Source of the DNA: Mayamaea pseudoterrestris
Lineage: Eukaryota > Bacillariophyta > Bacillariophyceae > Sellaphorales > Sellaphoraceae
DNA: 64,000 nt
Direction: 5' to 3'
Assembly (NCBI GenBank): GCA_027923505.1
Contig: BROI01000033.1
Span: forward strand, 81,001 to 145,000
The notes beneath the pieces are model-generated. The model had not been told where the DNA came from. It was given only the letters and a program-made list of their open reading frames with translations, and did no database searches. The translations under genes were made by a program, and so were the position numbers. Below are positions 21,221 through 32,053 of this stretch, one piece after another (position 1 is the stretch's first letter; every line of letters starts with the position of its first letter).

Positions 21221-22049
21221 GGCGATGGTACTTGTAGTTGTATAAGTCAAAGTGTCAGTTCTCAAATGCTTGCAGTTGCGTCGTTGCGTCGAGATCTAGT
21301 ACTGCACGGCTGCACGACCTGAAAATACGAGCTGCCCGTTTCGCGAATCTTTTCCGTCTTTGTAGATACATGCTAGATGCTGGTGTTTCCGTAGATTGGC
21401 CAAACCTAGTGAACAAAGTTGTTCGTTGGCAACTGCGACCAATTTTGTCGAGCGAAAATTCGGGCATCGGAATTTCGAAATCTAGTTTAATCGAACCGGT
21501 AAGGAATCCGACGAAGCGCTCACTCGTTTCAGTTTCATACTAACAGTAAACCCTTTAGGCTTCGTTTTCACTGGCACCCGTTTCACACATATGCCTTTAG
21601 GCTTCGTTTTCACTCATAAGCCTTTAGGCTTCGTTGTCACTGGCACTCGTTTCACACATAAGCCTTTAGGCTTCGTTTTCACTGGCACTCGTTTCATACT
21701 ATTGCCTGCTCAGATGGGTCTCGTGCACGTTTTGCGCATGGCAGATCTTGCGCTGCTGGTGGTTGCATACTGCTACTGCATCTCATCCGTCGTTACTTTG
21801 CCATCAGCCCCTCTACGTTGCCTCATTGCAGTCTGATTTTGCAACTGAAGACTCTTTAGAATGCCGCCGCCTCCGCCGCCGTCCAAGTCGTACCTGTGGA
21901 AGTTTGATGCTACGACTCCGAAAACATCACACTGGTTATGACTCGCATCCAGACGTTCGACAAAATCAGAGGCGCTGTGGAGGTTTACCCAGACGCAATC
22001 CATCGTTTGAAGTAGAATCAAGACAATACAGAATTAATCAGTAAACACG
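21221..22049. other. Gene-free interval with a short tandem repeat
   Basis: This is the divergent promoter region between the Ser/Thr-rich gene and the mitochondrial TPR gene. It holds the 42-bp repeat described separately. Around 21840-22020 there are short protein-like frames on both strands (a start MPPPPPPSKSYLWKFDATTP at about 21859 on plus, stopped after 26 codons), but none could be joined by credible splice sites, so no gene is called. Confidence 0.55.
21552..21705 (+). repeat. Four tandem copies of a 42-bp repeat, one shortened to 27 bp
   Basis: The copies begin at about 21552, 21594, 21621 and 21663. The unit is CCTTTAGGCTTCGTTTTCAC followed by TGGCACTCGTTTCACACATA and AG. The second copy lacks the TGGCAC..TTTCA part. 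The copies are nearly identical, which points to a recent expansion. It lies about 350 bp upstream of the TPR gene start. Confidence 0.9.
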
Positions 22050-23357
22050 ATGAGACGATTTGCGAGAAAATTATTGGACGCTTGTGCTTTGAATCCATCG
22101 AGAGTGCCAGCTTCCAATCACGGCCTTCGATGCTTTGCCTCGTCGTCAAGAAAAGCACCTGCAATGCGTCCCTCGCAGAAGCAACCTCTATCACAAGACC
22201 CTCGCATTCAAGCACGTCCTGCTGGCGAATCATCTGAAAAATTTGAATCAAAGTTTCCTTTTCCAGACAAGGAGAAGGAAATGGAACTCTCCAAGCTTCA
22301 GGTCCATGTCAACGACCTTTACAAGCATGGCAATTACGTCAAGGCGCTCTCCGAAGCCCAGCACTTGCTGACAGAGACTCGCAATCACTTTGGAGACTCT
22401 CATCCTGTCACTGCAGCAGCTTATAACAATGTCGGACTCTTTCACAAGCAATTGGGTCAATTCGACAAGGCACGCTTCGCCTATCAAGCCGCCATGAAGG
22501 TTTATCAGCAAACGGTGGGATCGGATCACCACTCGTACGCCTCCGCACTACACAACCTTGGAACGTTGAATCGGAGTCAAACGCATTTGGATGCCACATT
22601 GAAGGCAACGGATCGGCTGACATTGATGGACGAGTCGGCCCGCGTCTTGGAGCAAGCCTATCTAATTCGACGCGACGAACTGGGCGAGCAGCATCCGCAT
22701 ACGGTTGCCTCGCGATCCAGCTGGGGCGCCACGCTGGCGGCGCAGTTGCTGCAGTCCTACAAGCAAGTGGGTAGTGGTCAGTATGTAAATACGTCGTCGC
22801 GTAGCGCTCCCGCTCAACTTGCCTGGGAAGTTTGTGAGGAGCATTTGCAGCAAGCACTGGCCACGGCGATTGCTAATCCGCGAGGACCGAGCATTGCGAA
22901 AAGGTCAAAGGCGAAAGGAAAGCAGCAGCAAAAGAACAAGCAATCATTGGCAACTCGAGGCTCTGCCATTGAAACTCTATCCGCAGCATCTGCTGCGCAG
23001 AATCTTGCAGTCTTTATCAAAACAAGAGCCACCACCGAATCGGACGATGCCATGAAACAATCGCGACTGGAGGAGGCACACAAGCTATACACCGACTGCT
23101 TACGCGTGCGGACGCAGCTGCTGCCAAAGGATCATCCAGACGTTTATGCAACCATGTACAGCATGGCCGAGTTGCTTCAAGCCAAGGGTGATGAGGAAGC
23201 GGCGAATGCGATTCGGCAAGAGATTCTGGACACTTATGATCCTCCGGCGGCGGCGGAGGAAGCAGGAGCAAGTACAGAGAACTTGTCAACGGCGTTGAGC
23301 GACGACTTTCAGCAAGTGCATGATGTAGTTGCAAAGGAGAAACAGCAAGCGCCGTAG
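22050..23357 (+). CDS. TPR protein, probably mitochondrial
   Basis: A single exon of 435 aa, ATG 22050 to TAG. The N-terminus is rich in Arg/Ser/Ala without acidic residues (MRRFARKLLDACALNPSRV ... FASSSRK), typical of a mitochondrial presequence. From about residue 80 come TPR units of the kinesin-light-chain type, with the 42-residue spacing and the motif DSHPVTAAAYNNVGLFHKQLGQFDKA, then SYASALHNLGTL, HPHTVASRSSWGATLAAQLL and, near the C-terminus, DHPDVYATMYSMAELLQAKGDEEAA. A Lys/Gln-rich linker (SIAKRSKAKGKQQQKNKQ) separates the N- and C-terminal groups. It is probably an adaptor in a mitochondrial complex; the partner is unknown. The last ~40 residues are acidic/Ala-rich. Confidence 0.8.
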   Translation: MRRFARKLLDACALNPSRVPASNHGLRCFASSSRKAPAMRPSQKQPLSQDPRIQARPAGESSEKFESKFPFPDKEKEMELSKLQVHVNDLYKHGNYVKALSEAQHLLTETRNHFGDSHPVTAAAYNNVGLFHKQLGQFDKARFAYQAAMKVYQQTVGSDHHSYASALHNLGTLNRSQTHLDATLKATDRLTLMDESARVLEQAYLIRRDELGEQHPHTVASRSSWGATLAAQLLQSYKQVGSGQYVNTSSRSAPAQLAWEVCEEHLQQALATAIANPRGPSIAKRSKAKGKQQQKNKQSLATRGSAIETLSAASAAQNLAVFIKTRATTESDDAMKQSRLEEAHKLYTDCLRVRTQLLPKDHPDVYATMYSMAELLQAKGDEEAANAIRQEILDTYDPPAAAEEAGASTENLSTALSDDFQQVHDVVAKEKQQAP

Positions 23358-23467
23358 ATGACAAAAAGCTAATGCTGGAATGAACCAATTGCGTACACGA
23401 TTACAACAAACATAATTAGTCGTTGTGCTTCTTTCTCTACTAAATTCTTCACGCACAATAATTAACA

Positions 23468-26400
23468 CTACTTGGCAGTCACACCAAATACTCCTTCCAT
23501 GATTTTCTTGTACTCCAGTTGATGCACCTTCGTCAATCCCGTCGCCGGAGCCGCACTGACCGGTCGTCCCACATAGCGCGGACGCTTTTCGTCATCGTTC
23601 AAATCGCGCGATGCCGTCATGATGCGAGGGGTCACGTAGCTGTAGCAACCCATGTTCTTTGGTTCCTGTTGGGCCCAAATGACTTCGGCATTCTTGTACT
23701 TGGCGCAGTTGGCAGCAACGTGATCAAATGGAAACGGAGCAATCTGCTCCAAGCGGACGAGGGCAACATCTTTACGTTCCTGTGACTCACGCTCACCCAG
23801 CAGTTCATAGTAAATCTGTCCCGTGCAGAACACAAGCGTTTGAACCTGGTCTGGGTTGTCAACAATCTCGGGATCCGTCTCATCGTAAACGCGACGGAAC
23901 ATGGTTCCGGGCCCCATCTCCTCCAGCGACGAAACGCAGCGCTTGTTACGAAGCAAGTTCTTTGGCGACGCGACTATCAATGGCTTGCGGAAATCACGGT
24001 GAAGCTGACGACGAAGACAGTGGAAAAAGTTTGCCGGCGTCGTTATGTTGACGATTTGCCAATTGCAAAGCTGCACCTGCATGGACTCCTCACGTGCCAT
24101 CTTGGGAATGAAATGCTGGTCTTCTTCCGTGGCTTGCAAAAAGCGCTCAATGCGGCAAGACGAATGCTCTGCTCCCTGGCCATCGTAGCCGTGGGGTAGC
24201 AGCATGACAATGCCGCACTGACGCATCCACTTATCTTCACCCGCTGAAATGAACTGATCAATCATCACCTGCGCGCCGTTCACAAAGTCACCAAACTGCG
24301 CCTCCCAAATAACGAGCGCGTTTGGGTTTTCAAGACTGTAGCCTGTTTCGAAACCTAGTACTCCAAACTCGGACAGAATGGAGTTCCTAAATGTTGCTCC
24401 TGCCTGCGTATCAGTCTTGCCAGGCTCGGCCAAGGGTGCGCTGGGATCCATCTTTTGTCGCAAATAGTTTAACGGTGTGTATTCTGCTTCAGTATCCTGG
24501 TCCTTGACGACAGCGTGGCGATGACTAAATGTACCTCGCTGCACATCTTGTCCAGTGAGCCGCACGTGGTTACCTTCAATCAGAAGCGATCCGTACGCCA
24601 TTGCCTCGGCGGTGCCCCAATCAATTGCTTTGCCTTCCTGGGACATGTCGCGGCGGCTTTTAAAAATCTTCTCCATCTGACGATGGAGCTTGAAACCTTC
24701 CGGAACAGACCCCGCCTTGGTGCCAATTTCGCGCAATAGCTCAATGTCGACGCCTGTTTCGCGGATACGACTTCGCTGGGATGGTCCTTTGAATCCAGCC
24801 CAGTGATTGGCTAGCCAGTCATCCTCTTTCTTCTGGTAGGTCTTGCTGGCTTCAAAATCCTTTTCGTAGTTCGCCAGAACAAACTGCTTGATCTCATCAA
24901 GCTCTTCCTGCGTCATAGTACCATCCTGCAAAAGTCTGTTTTCAAATACTTTCACCGTTGACGGGTGCTTTGAAATCTCGCGATAAAGTATGGGCTGCGT
25001 AAAAGCGGGCTGATCCAGTTCATTATGTCCGTTGCGGCGATAGCAAATGACATGAACAATCACATCAGAACCCCATTCATGGCGCCACTCGACAGCCGTC
25101 TCCATGGCCGTCGACACCGAGAGTGGATCATCACCGTTGCAGTGAAAGATAGGACAGTTAAACGCCTTGCCAATGTCCGAAGAATATGGAGTGCTGCGAG
25201 AATGGATCGGGTTGGTCTGCGAGGGTGTACATGAAAACACAGGTCAGCTACTGCCACGGCTAAGAACAAACAGTTGAACACCACTCTCCAAGTTATTTCA
25301 CATAATGGCAAACCGGGAAACAGAGTCCTTCACGTCGTTTCACGTACCGTGAAGCCAATTTGATTGTCAACAATCACATGAATCGTTCCACCAACATCAA
25401 AGTCTTCCACTCCGGCCATTTGCATCGTCTCATAGACAATTCCCTGTCCTGCAATCGCCGCATCTCCATGCATCAAGAGCGGCACAACGTTGCGACGATC
25501 TTCCGCGCGGTTTCCGCAGTAATATTGCTTGGCGCGGGCCTTGCCAACGACGACAGGATTGACGCACTCCAAGTGACTCGGATTGGCCACGAGCGACAAG
25601 TGGACACGGCGGCCATCCGGATATGTCCGATCCATAGAAGAACCGAGGTGATACTTGACATCCGAGGAAATCGCATATTTATCCTGCTCCTTGACATGGT
25701 CCTCAACCTTGTAGTGCGAGCCTTGAAACTCGCTGAAGATGAGCGGCATTGGTTTTCGAATCACGTTCGCCAATACGTTCAATCGGCCGCGATGCGGCAT
25801 GCCAATCACAAAGGAATGCGCGCCAAGTTCACTGGCGCGATCAATCCCATCCTTGAGCCCCGGTACAATGGCTTCTCCACCATCCAAGCCAAATCGCTTA
25901 GTAGTGTTAAACTTGTTTGCTAAAAAGTTTTCAAACTGTGAAACGAGGGCGAGACACACAAACAATTAATAATGAGATGGGATTCAAGATTAGCATTACC
26001 TCTCCATTACTCATTGTCGTGCAACAAACAAGCAATAAATCTTGCATGCTTCATCTCACAGTCAAACAGCAACACGCACCGTATCGGCGAAGACCAATCG
26101 CTCAAAAATATGCATCTTCTTCTCCTTATCATATCGCGTCCACCGAGGATGTTCCACTCGCTCCCGAATCCAGTTCTTCTTATCAACTTCACCAATATGC
26201 ATGTATTCCACACCAAGCGTGCCGCAGTAAGTCTTGCGCAAGGCGTCGACAATTTTACGCAAGGTGACTTTCTCGGGCGACTGCGACAGCTCTTCGAGAA
26301 AGCCCTTGTTTCCACCCGACGAACGTCCCTTGAAGTGCAATCGCCGATCCAAATCAGCCTGCGTGAATCCATGATACTCAATGGTAAGTTCGGGTGGATA

Positions 26401-26889
26401 GCCATTCGTCCTGCTCAAATCCATGTAGGTGCACGGCCGCTTGGGAAAGGCGTCTCGATTGTAAACGCCCAGTGGATCCAAATTGGCGGCAAAGTGTCCA
26501 TTGACTTGGTAGGCTCGAATGAGATGCGATACAGCGAGCGAGTCGGATGGAGCTGCTAGTTCGTCGGTGGTTTTGAATGGTTTCATCGGCGAGAGTGCGG
26601 CAGATGGCGACGCGTAGTCGTTGGGATTGTATGGAACGTCGGCTGCTAAATTATCAAAGTAATTCTTCCACGATGAATGAACTAGAGAGGGATCTTGCTC
26701 GTATAATTCATACATTTGCTCTGCGTATACAGACGTTGTTCCAGTGAGAAAGGTTTCGGCAGTGGCTGGAGCCGTCGTTGACAAGCTGCGGACGAATGAC
26801 TTTTTGTTACTGCTATTGGAGAATGGCAAACTGCGGATGCGGCGGCCCGCACGTATGCTACGTGCCAAGAGCAGCGAAATAGAGCTCAT
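23468..26889 (-). CDS. OGDH: 2-oxoglutarate dehydrogenase E1 component
   Basis: Three exons on the minus strand: 26889-26080, 25935-25348 and 25216-23468 (stop TAG), 1048 aa, normal for the family. Both introns (144 and 131 bp) are phase 0 and restore conserved motifs: RLVFADT|FENFLANKFNTTKRFG and VDNQIGFT|TNPIHSRSTPYSSD. E1o decarboxylates 2-oxoglutarate with thiamine diphosphate and passes the succinyl group to E2 in the TCA cycle. Motifs include the thiamine-diphosphate stretch HGDAAIAGQGIVYE to DNQIGF (near residues 426-462), MPHRGRLNVLANV, RNGHNELDQPAFTQPI, QAGATFRNS, WEAQFGDFVNGAQV and SPKNLLRN. An Arg/Ser-rich start (MSSISLLLARSIRAGRRIRS) is a mitochondrial presequence. The N-terminal YEQDPSLVHSSWKNYF motif is also typical of the family. 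Confidence 0.97.
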
Positions 26890-27101
26890 GCTGATTGTTG
26901 CTTATAAAGTATACAGTGCTTGTATAAACTATAGCAGCTCCAGAGGCAGCCGAATGAATTCGTGCTGCCACTAGATCTTCGCAGAAGGCGATGGATCCGC
27001 CGGCAGTTCAGCGATCATGAAAAGAACCCTTGTAATCGTAGCGGTACTAACGTGATGTTGCTCACTTTTTCTTCCGTCGCAACCATTCGACTCTTTTCAC
27101 C

Positions 27102-28121
27102 ATGGAGTTTTTCCATACGAAACGACCGTCAAAGCATGATGCAGCCTCTTCCAAACATGATAGTGAAAGTGACGATCACGATGATGACAATGACGACGAT
27201 GATGACCCATATTCACATTTAGTTAAATCAGTCCGCAGCGACACTGGTTTGGAAATTGGCGTGCATGTCAACTGGCCGCAGCTGGAGCAACCACTCTTAC
27301 TCTCCACCTGTCTACCGGAAGAAAACATTGCTCCCATTTTTCATGGATCGCAGTGGGCGGGAACGAGAGTCTGGCAGGCTTCCATGGTGGCGCTAGAGTA
27401 CTTGCTTTCTTTGAGTGTCACTCAAGATGGAATGATAATGGAGCAAGTGCAAGATGCAACAGAGCCACAAGGCAAAGATGGCGACTCGGTCGAGACGCCA
27501 TTCATTACCGCGGATACTTGCTTGCTGGAACTGGGAGCTGGTCTCGCGGCTCCCTCGCTCATACTTCGAGCATTGAGGCAGTGCACGATTGTCATGACGG
27601 ACGTGGAGTCGCTCGTTTCGCAGCTTCAAGAAAACATTGAAGCCAATAAAGCGTTGCTGCACTTGAATAAAGTTGATGACGATAATAAGTCGGAAGATGC
27701 ATATACGTGTAGTGACATGGCGATTCAAGCTTGCGAGCTGGATTGGTCTCGAGTTGGCGTACACGACATGTTGGCTCGACTGTCCGGCAGCCACAATAAA
27801 AACATTACAACAATCAATCCACCTGATCCACCACGCTTTGACGTCATTTTCAACTGCGACTGCCTCTTTGAACCTCTCTATGGCCCATCCAACAACTTGG
27901 TGGAATGCCAGGAAGCGCTACTGGAAGCGTTCCCGCAGTCACTCATGCTTACCGTCTGCGAGCGGCGGAACCATGACGGAATAGACAAGTACTTGACGGC
28001 GCTACGAGAGTCGCCGTTCGTAGAGCGAGTGGAGCAGATTCGACCAAAGACGTTTGAGTGTCCCATGGAGGTTGAGCTATACCGGATATATGGAATTGCA
28101 TCGTCTGGGTGTAAACAATAA
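27102..28121 (+). CDS. Family-16 (METTL21-like) protein methyltransferase
   Basis: A single exon of 339 aa ending TAA. After a His/Asp-rich disordered start (acidic run near residues 22-36) it has the W-A-G-T-R-V-W motif region, SAM-binding motif I LLELGAGLAAPSLIL near residue 140, an acidic IVMTDVESL (motif II), and the family signature FNCDCLFEPLYG near residue 250, a variant of the usual D-x-x-Y/F-E/D. Members of this family methylate lysines (or other residues) of chaperones, elongation factors or ribosomal proteins. The exact target cannot be read from the sequence. The gene is head-to-head with OGDH, with 212 bp between the two starts, so they may share a promoter region. Confidence 0.85.
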   Translation: MEFFHTKRPSKHDAASSKHDSESDDHDDDNDDDDDPYSHLVKSVRSDTGLEIGVHVNWPQLEQPLLLSTCLPEENIAPIFHGSQWAGTRVWQASMVALEYLLSLSVTQDGMIMEQVQDATEPQGKDGDSVETPFITADTCLLELGAGLAAPSLILRALRQCTIVMTDVESLVSQLQENIEANKALLHLNKVDDDNKSEDAYTCSDMAIQACELDWSRVGVHDMLARLSGSHNKNITTINPPDPPRFDVIFNCDCLFEPLYGPSNNLVECQEALLEAFPQSLMLTVCERRNHDGIDKYLTALRESPFVERVEQIRPKTFECPMEVELYRIYGIASSGCKQ

Positions 28122-28382
28122 TCAGTGACGTCGCGTCGCTATCGGCAGCATTTACTCGTCGCTGTCAGAGTGCTTCACATGTACGACTTGTGGAAAAAGG
28201 AGGGTTCATTGGCGACGCTCAAATCTAGATATACTCACTCTGTCGTTGGTACCATCGATTCATGCCATAAAAATGTAAACACCATCCTTCACACAAGACA
28301 GAAAGTAGCTACATATAATTACTGCTCAGTAGAACCGTGTGATGCATTTCTTTGCCAAGCGAAGATAAAGTACACATAAACG

Positions 28383-29741
28383 TTACGCCCACACTTTCAA
28401 AATCGAATCCCAGCTTCCCGAACATACTGCGTTTCCGTCCGGACTGACACCGACGCATGAAACGTGTCGTTCATGCGCTCCATTCATAGTAAATACTGGT
28501 GCATTCTTCTCTGACAAAATATCAAACGCATAAATGGAGCCATCCGAATGTCCACAGAAAATCAATCGTCCCGAAGCCGAAACACCCAGACTTGTAAACC
28601 CATCATTCTCAACACTGGCTGGATTAGGCTCCATGGCATTTCCAATGCGAGCCACTTCATTCTCAACACGAATGTCCCACACCCGCACACTTCCATCCTG
28701 ACTGCAGCTCGCCAAGCAGTGCGAGTCGGACGGAAGAAACTCCACGCCATTGACATCACCCAAGTGTCCAACCAACGTATGCGTCGCCACCTTTTGACGA
28801 ACGTCCCAAAGCTTGATGGTTTTGTCGACCGAGCATGACGCAAAGGTTTGCTGATCGTTGCACAGAGAAACAAACATGGCGTCGGCCGTGTGTCCACTGA
28901 ATCGACTAATTGGTTGCTTCGTGGTCAAGTCCCAGTGAATGCAACTAGCGTCACCCGACGATGTAATGACTTGCGTCTCGTTGAGAAACCGGCAGCACGA
29001 CACGAAACCATCGTGCGAGCTCATTTCCACTGGCTGACTGCTCGACGATCCGCGATTGTAAACGGTGCAGAGATTGTCCAAACCGCCGCAGGCAATCAAG
29101 TTGCCGTTGGTTTGCTCCATGCCGACCGACATGACGTAGGACGACTTGAGCGCAATCGCCTGCACCTTGCTGCCAGTGACAGCGTTCCACACCAATAGAT
29201 TACCATCCTGCGACGCGGAAACAACATGCGTGGAGTCTCCGCCCCAGTGTAGAGCCGTGACTTTACCAAAGTGTCCCTTGAGCGTGCGACGAAGCTTGGT
29301 GGATGGTGGGGTTCGCACCGTTGCCAGTGGCTGGGCTTTACTACTAGCCGAACCAGCGAGTGACTTGTCGCGTTTGGCTTGCTGCGCCTTTTCAATTTGT
29401 GACTTGAGATTTTCAATCTGTGAAAAAGAAAGAGGACATGATATAAGTTAGTACTTAGTACATTCCCATATATCGTTACTGCCAACAATGATGTGAGCAT
29501 GCGACGAGAACGGCGCCGGTGACACGACCATCTAAGTAAGGCTCGCAGCGAAAGATGTGATGCCCGCGGACGTAGAAGCTACCAATCGGATTAAAAAATC
29601 TTTCGTTCGTTTAATATCATCTCTTCATCTTTGCGAGTGACAAGCAGACTCTTCTGCTGACTGCTTCAAATTCTGTAATAGCCGCCGCGCGCTTATACCG
29701 ACCTGTCCCATCGCCGCAGCGACTCTTGCATCATCTGACAT
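28383..29741 (-). CDS. Heterotrimeric G-protein beta subunit (WD40)
   Basis: Two exons on the minus strand: 29741-29703 (MSDDARVAAAMGQ) and 29417-28383, stop TAA, 357 aa. The 285-bp intron (donor GTCGGT, acceptor TTTCACAG) is phase 0. The short first exon is inferred from frame, start codon and splice fit, so the extreme N-terminus is less certain. IENLKSQIEKAQQAKRD resembles the coiled-coil N-terminus of G-beta that pairs with G-gamma. Seven WD40 repeats follow, with GH..V and WD-type endings (LKGHFGKVTALHWGG, SGHTADAMFVSL, VDKTIKLWDVRQ, LVGHLGDVNGVEFLP, DGSVRVWDIR, GSWDSILKVWA). The length and the C-terminal KVWA fit G-beta rather than a generic WD40 protein. Expected at the inner plasma membrane in receptor signalling. 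Confidence 0.88.
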
Positions 29742-30050
29742 TTTGTTAAAGAATGTATGTAGCTTGTTCAAGAGCTACAGCTAGGTACAGTAGTTGAACC
29801 GATGCTTTCTTCTCGTCGACCTTTGATCCAGCTGACGGCGTTCAATCTTGGTGCGTTGGAGGAAGCGCGCGACGGCGCGGGCGGTCATTGATGAGTGTCG
29901 TAGCGGTTGGAACGCGTGAGTGAAAAGCAAGTCACGAGTCAAGAATTCGACAAGGACCGTTCCGCTTGCCGATCCACAATTCGCGACGGCTCGCATCCTT
30001 ATCAACATCTTGTTGCAAGCGTATATCTACTGAATATAGCTAAACAGACG

Positions 30051-31232
30051 ATGATAATGAAGGATCTTGTTCGATTAACGGCGATGATTCTTCTCCTGGC
30101 CTTGCCGGGAGCATCAAGCTCGTCTCCGTTTCGGACAGCCTCCACGACGCGTTCGACTCCTCGCTGCTGGGCTCCTAGCACGAAAACTCCATACAATCCT
30201 AGATCCATGAATGGTCCAAAACCATTCAGTCAAGAGATTATTAACTCGTGCCTCAATATTCGTGGAGGAGCCAGCAGCAACAAGAATAGTAGAGACAGAA
30301 AGTTTGGCGCTCCACACACTCGCGACCAGGACTTGTTTGACGTTATTGCAGCCATTTCGCGCGACTCGCTCAGTGCAATCTCGAATCCTAATGGCGTGGT
30401 TGTCAAGTCGATCAAGAAAAGTCGGGCTTTTATGAATGATTTGGTTTCCAATGAACCGCGAAACAAGAGCAAGTTACAACAACCAAGCAACAAGATTGGT
30501 CGCTGGTTCTTTTCGAGGCAATCGTCAACAAAGTCCACACCCGCAGCCACTATTGAACCTGAAATTGTAATCCGCCGCTCCAGTCGACTCCTTGGTCTCG
30601 GTTTAATTACTTGGCTCGTGGCGGAGGTCTTGGACTTTTTTGGTGCATTCACCCCAATGGGTGACTCGGACGAGGATGACAACGTTGCGGCGGCTGCCTG
30701 GAAGGACAAGTTGCATCCAATCGTGTTCAATATTCAAGAGATTTGGACGAACGTGCGCGCCAAGGCGCGCGCCTTTTGGTTCTTTCACATTTCCAATGCA
30801 CCGACGCGCTGGAGCGACTTATCCTTGGCCTTGCTGCAAACCTGGCCGCGCAAGTATCAGTGGGCGTGCGGTACCATGTTTGGTATGCTGCTGGCGCCGG
30901 CGGCTTGGCCAGTGCTGCAGGTGCTGCTGGAAGCGGGAGGGTTGGTGTATGTATTGGCAGCTTTGAATGACGCGAGCAAGCAGTCGTTGGAGCAGTAGAA
31001 CAATCTTTTGGTGTCGGAGGATTCGCCCGTGCTGTTGCAGAAATTGGATACAGTTTTGGATGAATGGCGCCTCAAGGTCAATGCGGCAATCTCCCATCCT
31101 GATGAAATTGTCGCCCGGGCATCCCATGGAGAGTTTTGGATGCCGCCTGAAAAGCTTTCGGTCGATGTGCAGCGCGGCGTGTTGTGTGGCGTTGCGCTAG
31201 GAGTCTTGCTGGATGCTACTCGTGAGGAATGA
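30051..31232 (+). CDS. Signal-peptide membrane protein, frame continues past an in-frame TAG
   Basis: The start was taken at ATG 30051 (MIMKDLVRLTAMILLLALPG), which makes a signal peptide; in-frame codons further upstream lack one. The first stop is TAG 30996-30998 (315 codons). The same frame then continues for 77 more codons to TGA at 31230-31232 with protein-like content (SPVLLQKLDTVLDEWRLKV, HGEFWMPPEKLSVDVQRGVL, CGVALGVLLDATREE). The pre-TAG part has a Ser/Asn-rich segment, a hydrophobic segment near LLGLGLITWLVAEVLDFFGAF and another near the end (MFGMLLAPAAWPVLQVLLEA). I do not recognise the family. A possible intron 30947-30998 was considered and rejected because it would shift the frame. 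The product is either 315 aa or about 393 aa. Confidence 0.65.
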
Positions 31233-32053
31233 AAGTAATATGCATGCACTGCTTAATGTAGGGTATAAATAAACATGTAATTTCGCTTGGAGGTCTCTGT
31301 CCTACCTATTCTTCGTGTGTGCACGAGTTGTTTTGTGCACGAGTACAGTCATCTTAATGCTTCAATCTCTTTCCTGCTACTACCGCAGTCGATATCCAAT
31401 GTTTCAAAAGTCGGTCAGTATTATTTGTCGCCTCCATGTTTGTAGCTTGCTTTGGTAACCTCGGCTAGCTATGTATATACTGTAATCCATCCGCAAATTT
31501 CGCATCCAGTCGGGCGTCCGCATAATCGTTCGGACTCCCGTTTTGTACACTCCCTGGCATATTCGAGACAATGACACGATCATTCGAAATGGTTACTTAC
31601 AAGCTTGCTCGTGGATATGCGCGCCAGTCCATCCAACAACTCCGTTGTGGACCATTTAAATATTTTATCATCTAAGTAGAATCCAACAAATCTCGACTGG
31701 CGTGAAAGGTGCTCGTTCCGTCTCACGCACGAAAACCTCCAAGCTTGATAGACTACGGAAGAACATGGCGTGTGCAGCTCTACAAAATTGTCCTTGCTCC
31801 CACCAAAAATCAAGAGCAACAGACAAGGAATCAACCACTTGTTCAAGGATAGAATCGAATTTGTTGACCATCACTCATACTCGAAATCCACGTGCACCAT
31901 TAATCCTAGCGTGACGGAAGCAAAAACTGAACCTCTCTCCCTCTCCGCTGTCGTCTTCGCTGGAAGCAACGCGCACCCCGACGAGCTAGTTGACAGCAGC
32001 ATCAGCAGCGGCGTTACTTGGTCGAGAGGCTCTTTTGGAAGTTACTGTACATA
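31233..32053. other. Gene-free interval
   Basis: This ~820-bp interval lies between two genes in the same orientation. I see no protein-like frame longer than about 90 codons, no RNA gene and no repeat. A minus-strand frame at 31580-31846 and plus-strand frames near 31700-32050 have unremarkable composition and no recognisable motif. The 5' leader and promoter of the kinase gene should lie in the right part. Confidence 0.55.

Noticed and set aside
30947-31040. An intron that would remove the TAG at 30996
   Set aside because: The available GT-AG pairs (30947-30998, 30947-31040) are 52 and 94 bp, neither a multiple of 3, and lead into a frame with poor protein character, whereas the original frame continues well.
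31580-31846. Minus-strand frame of 88 codons as a gene
   Set aside because: No motif, no neighbour relation and ordinary six-frame length; not supported.
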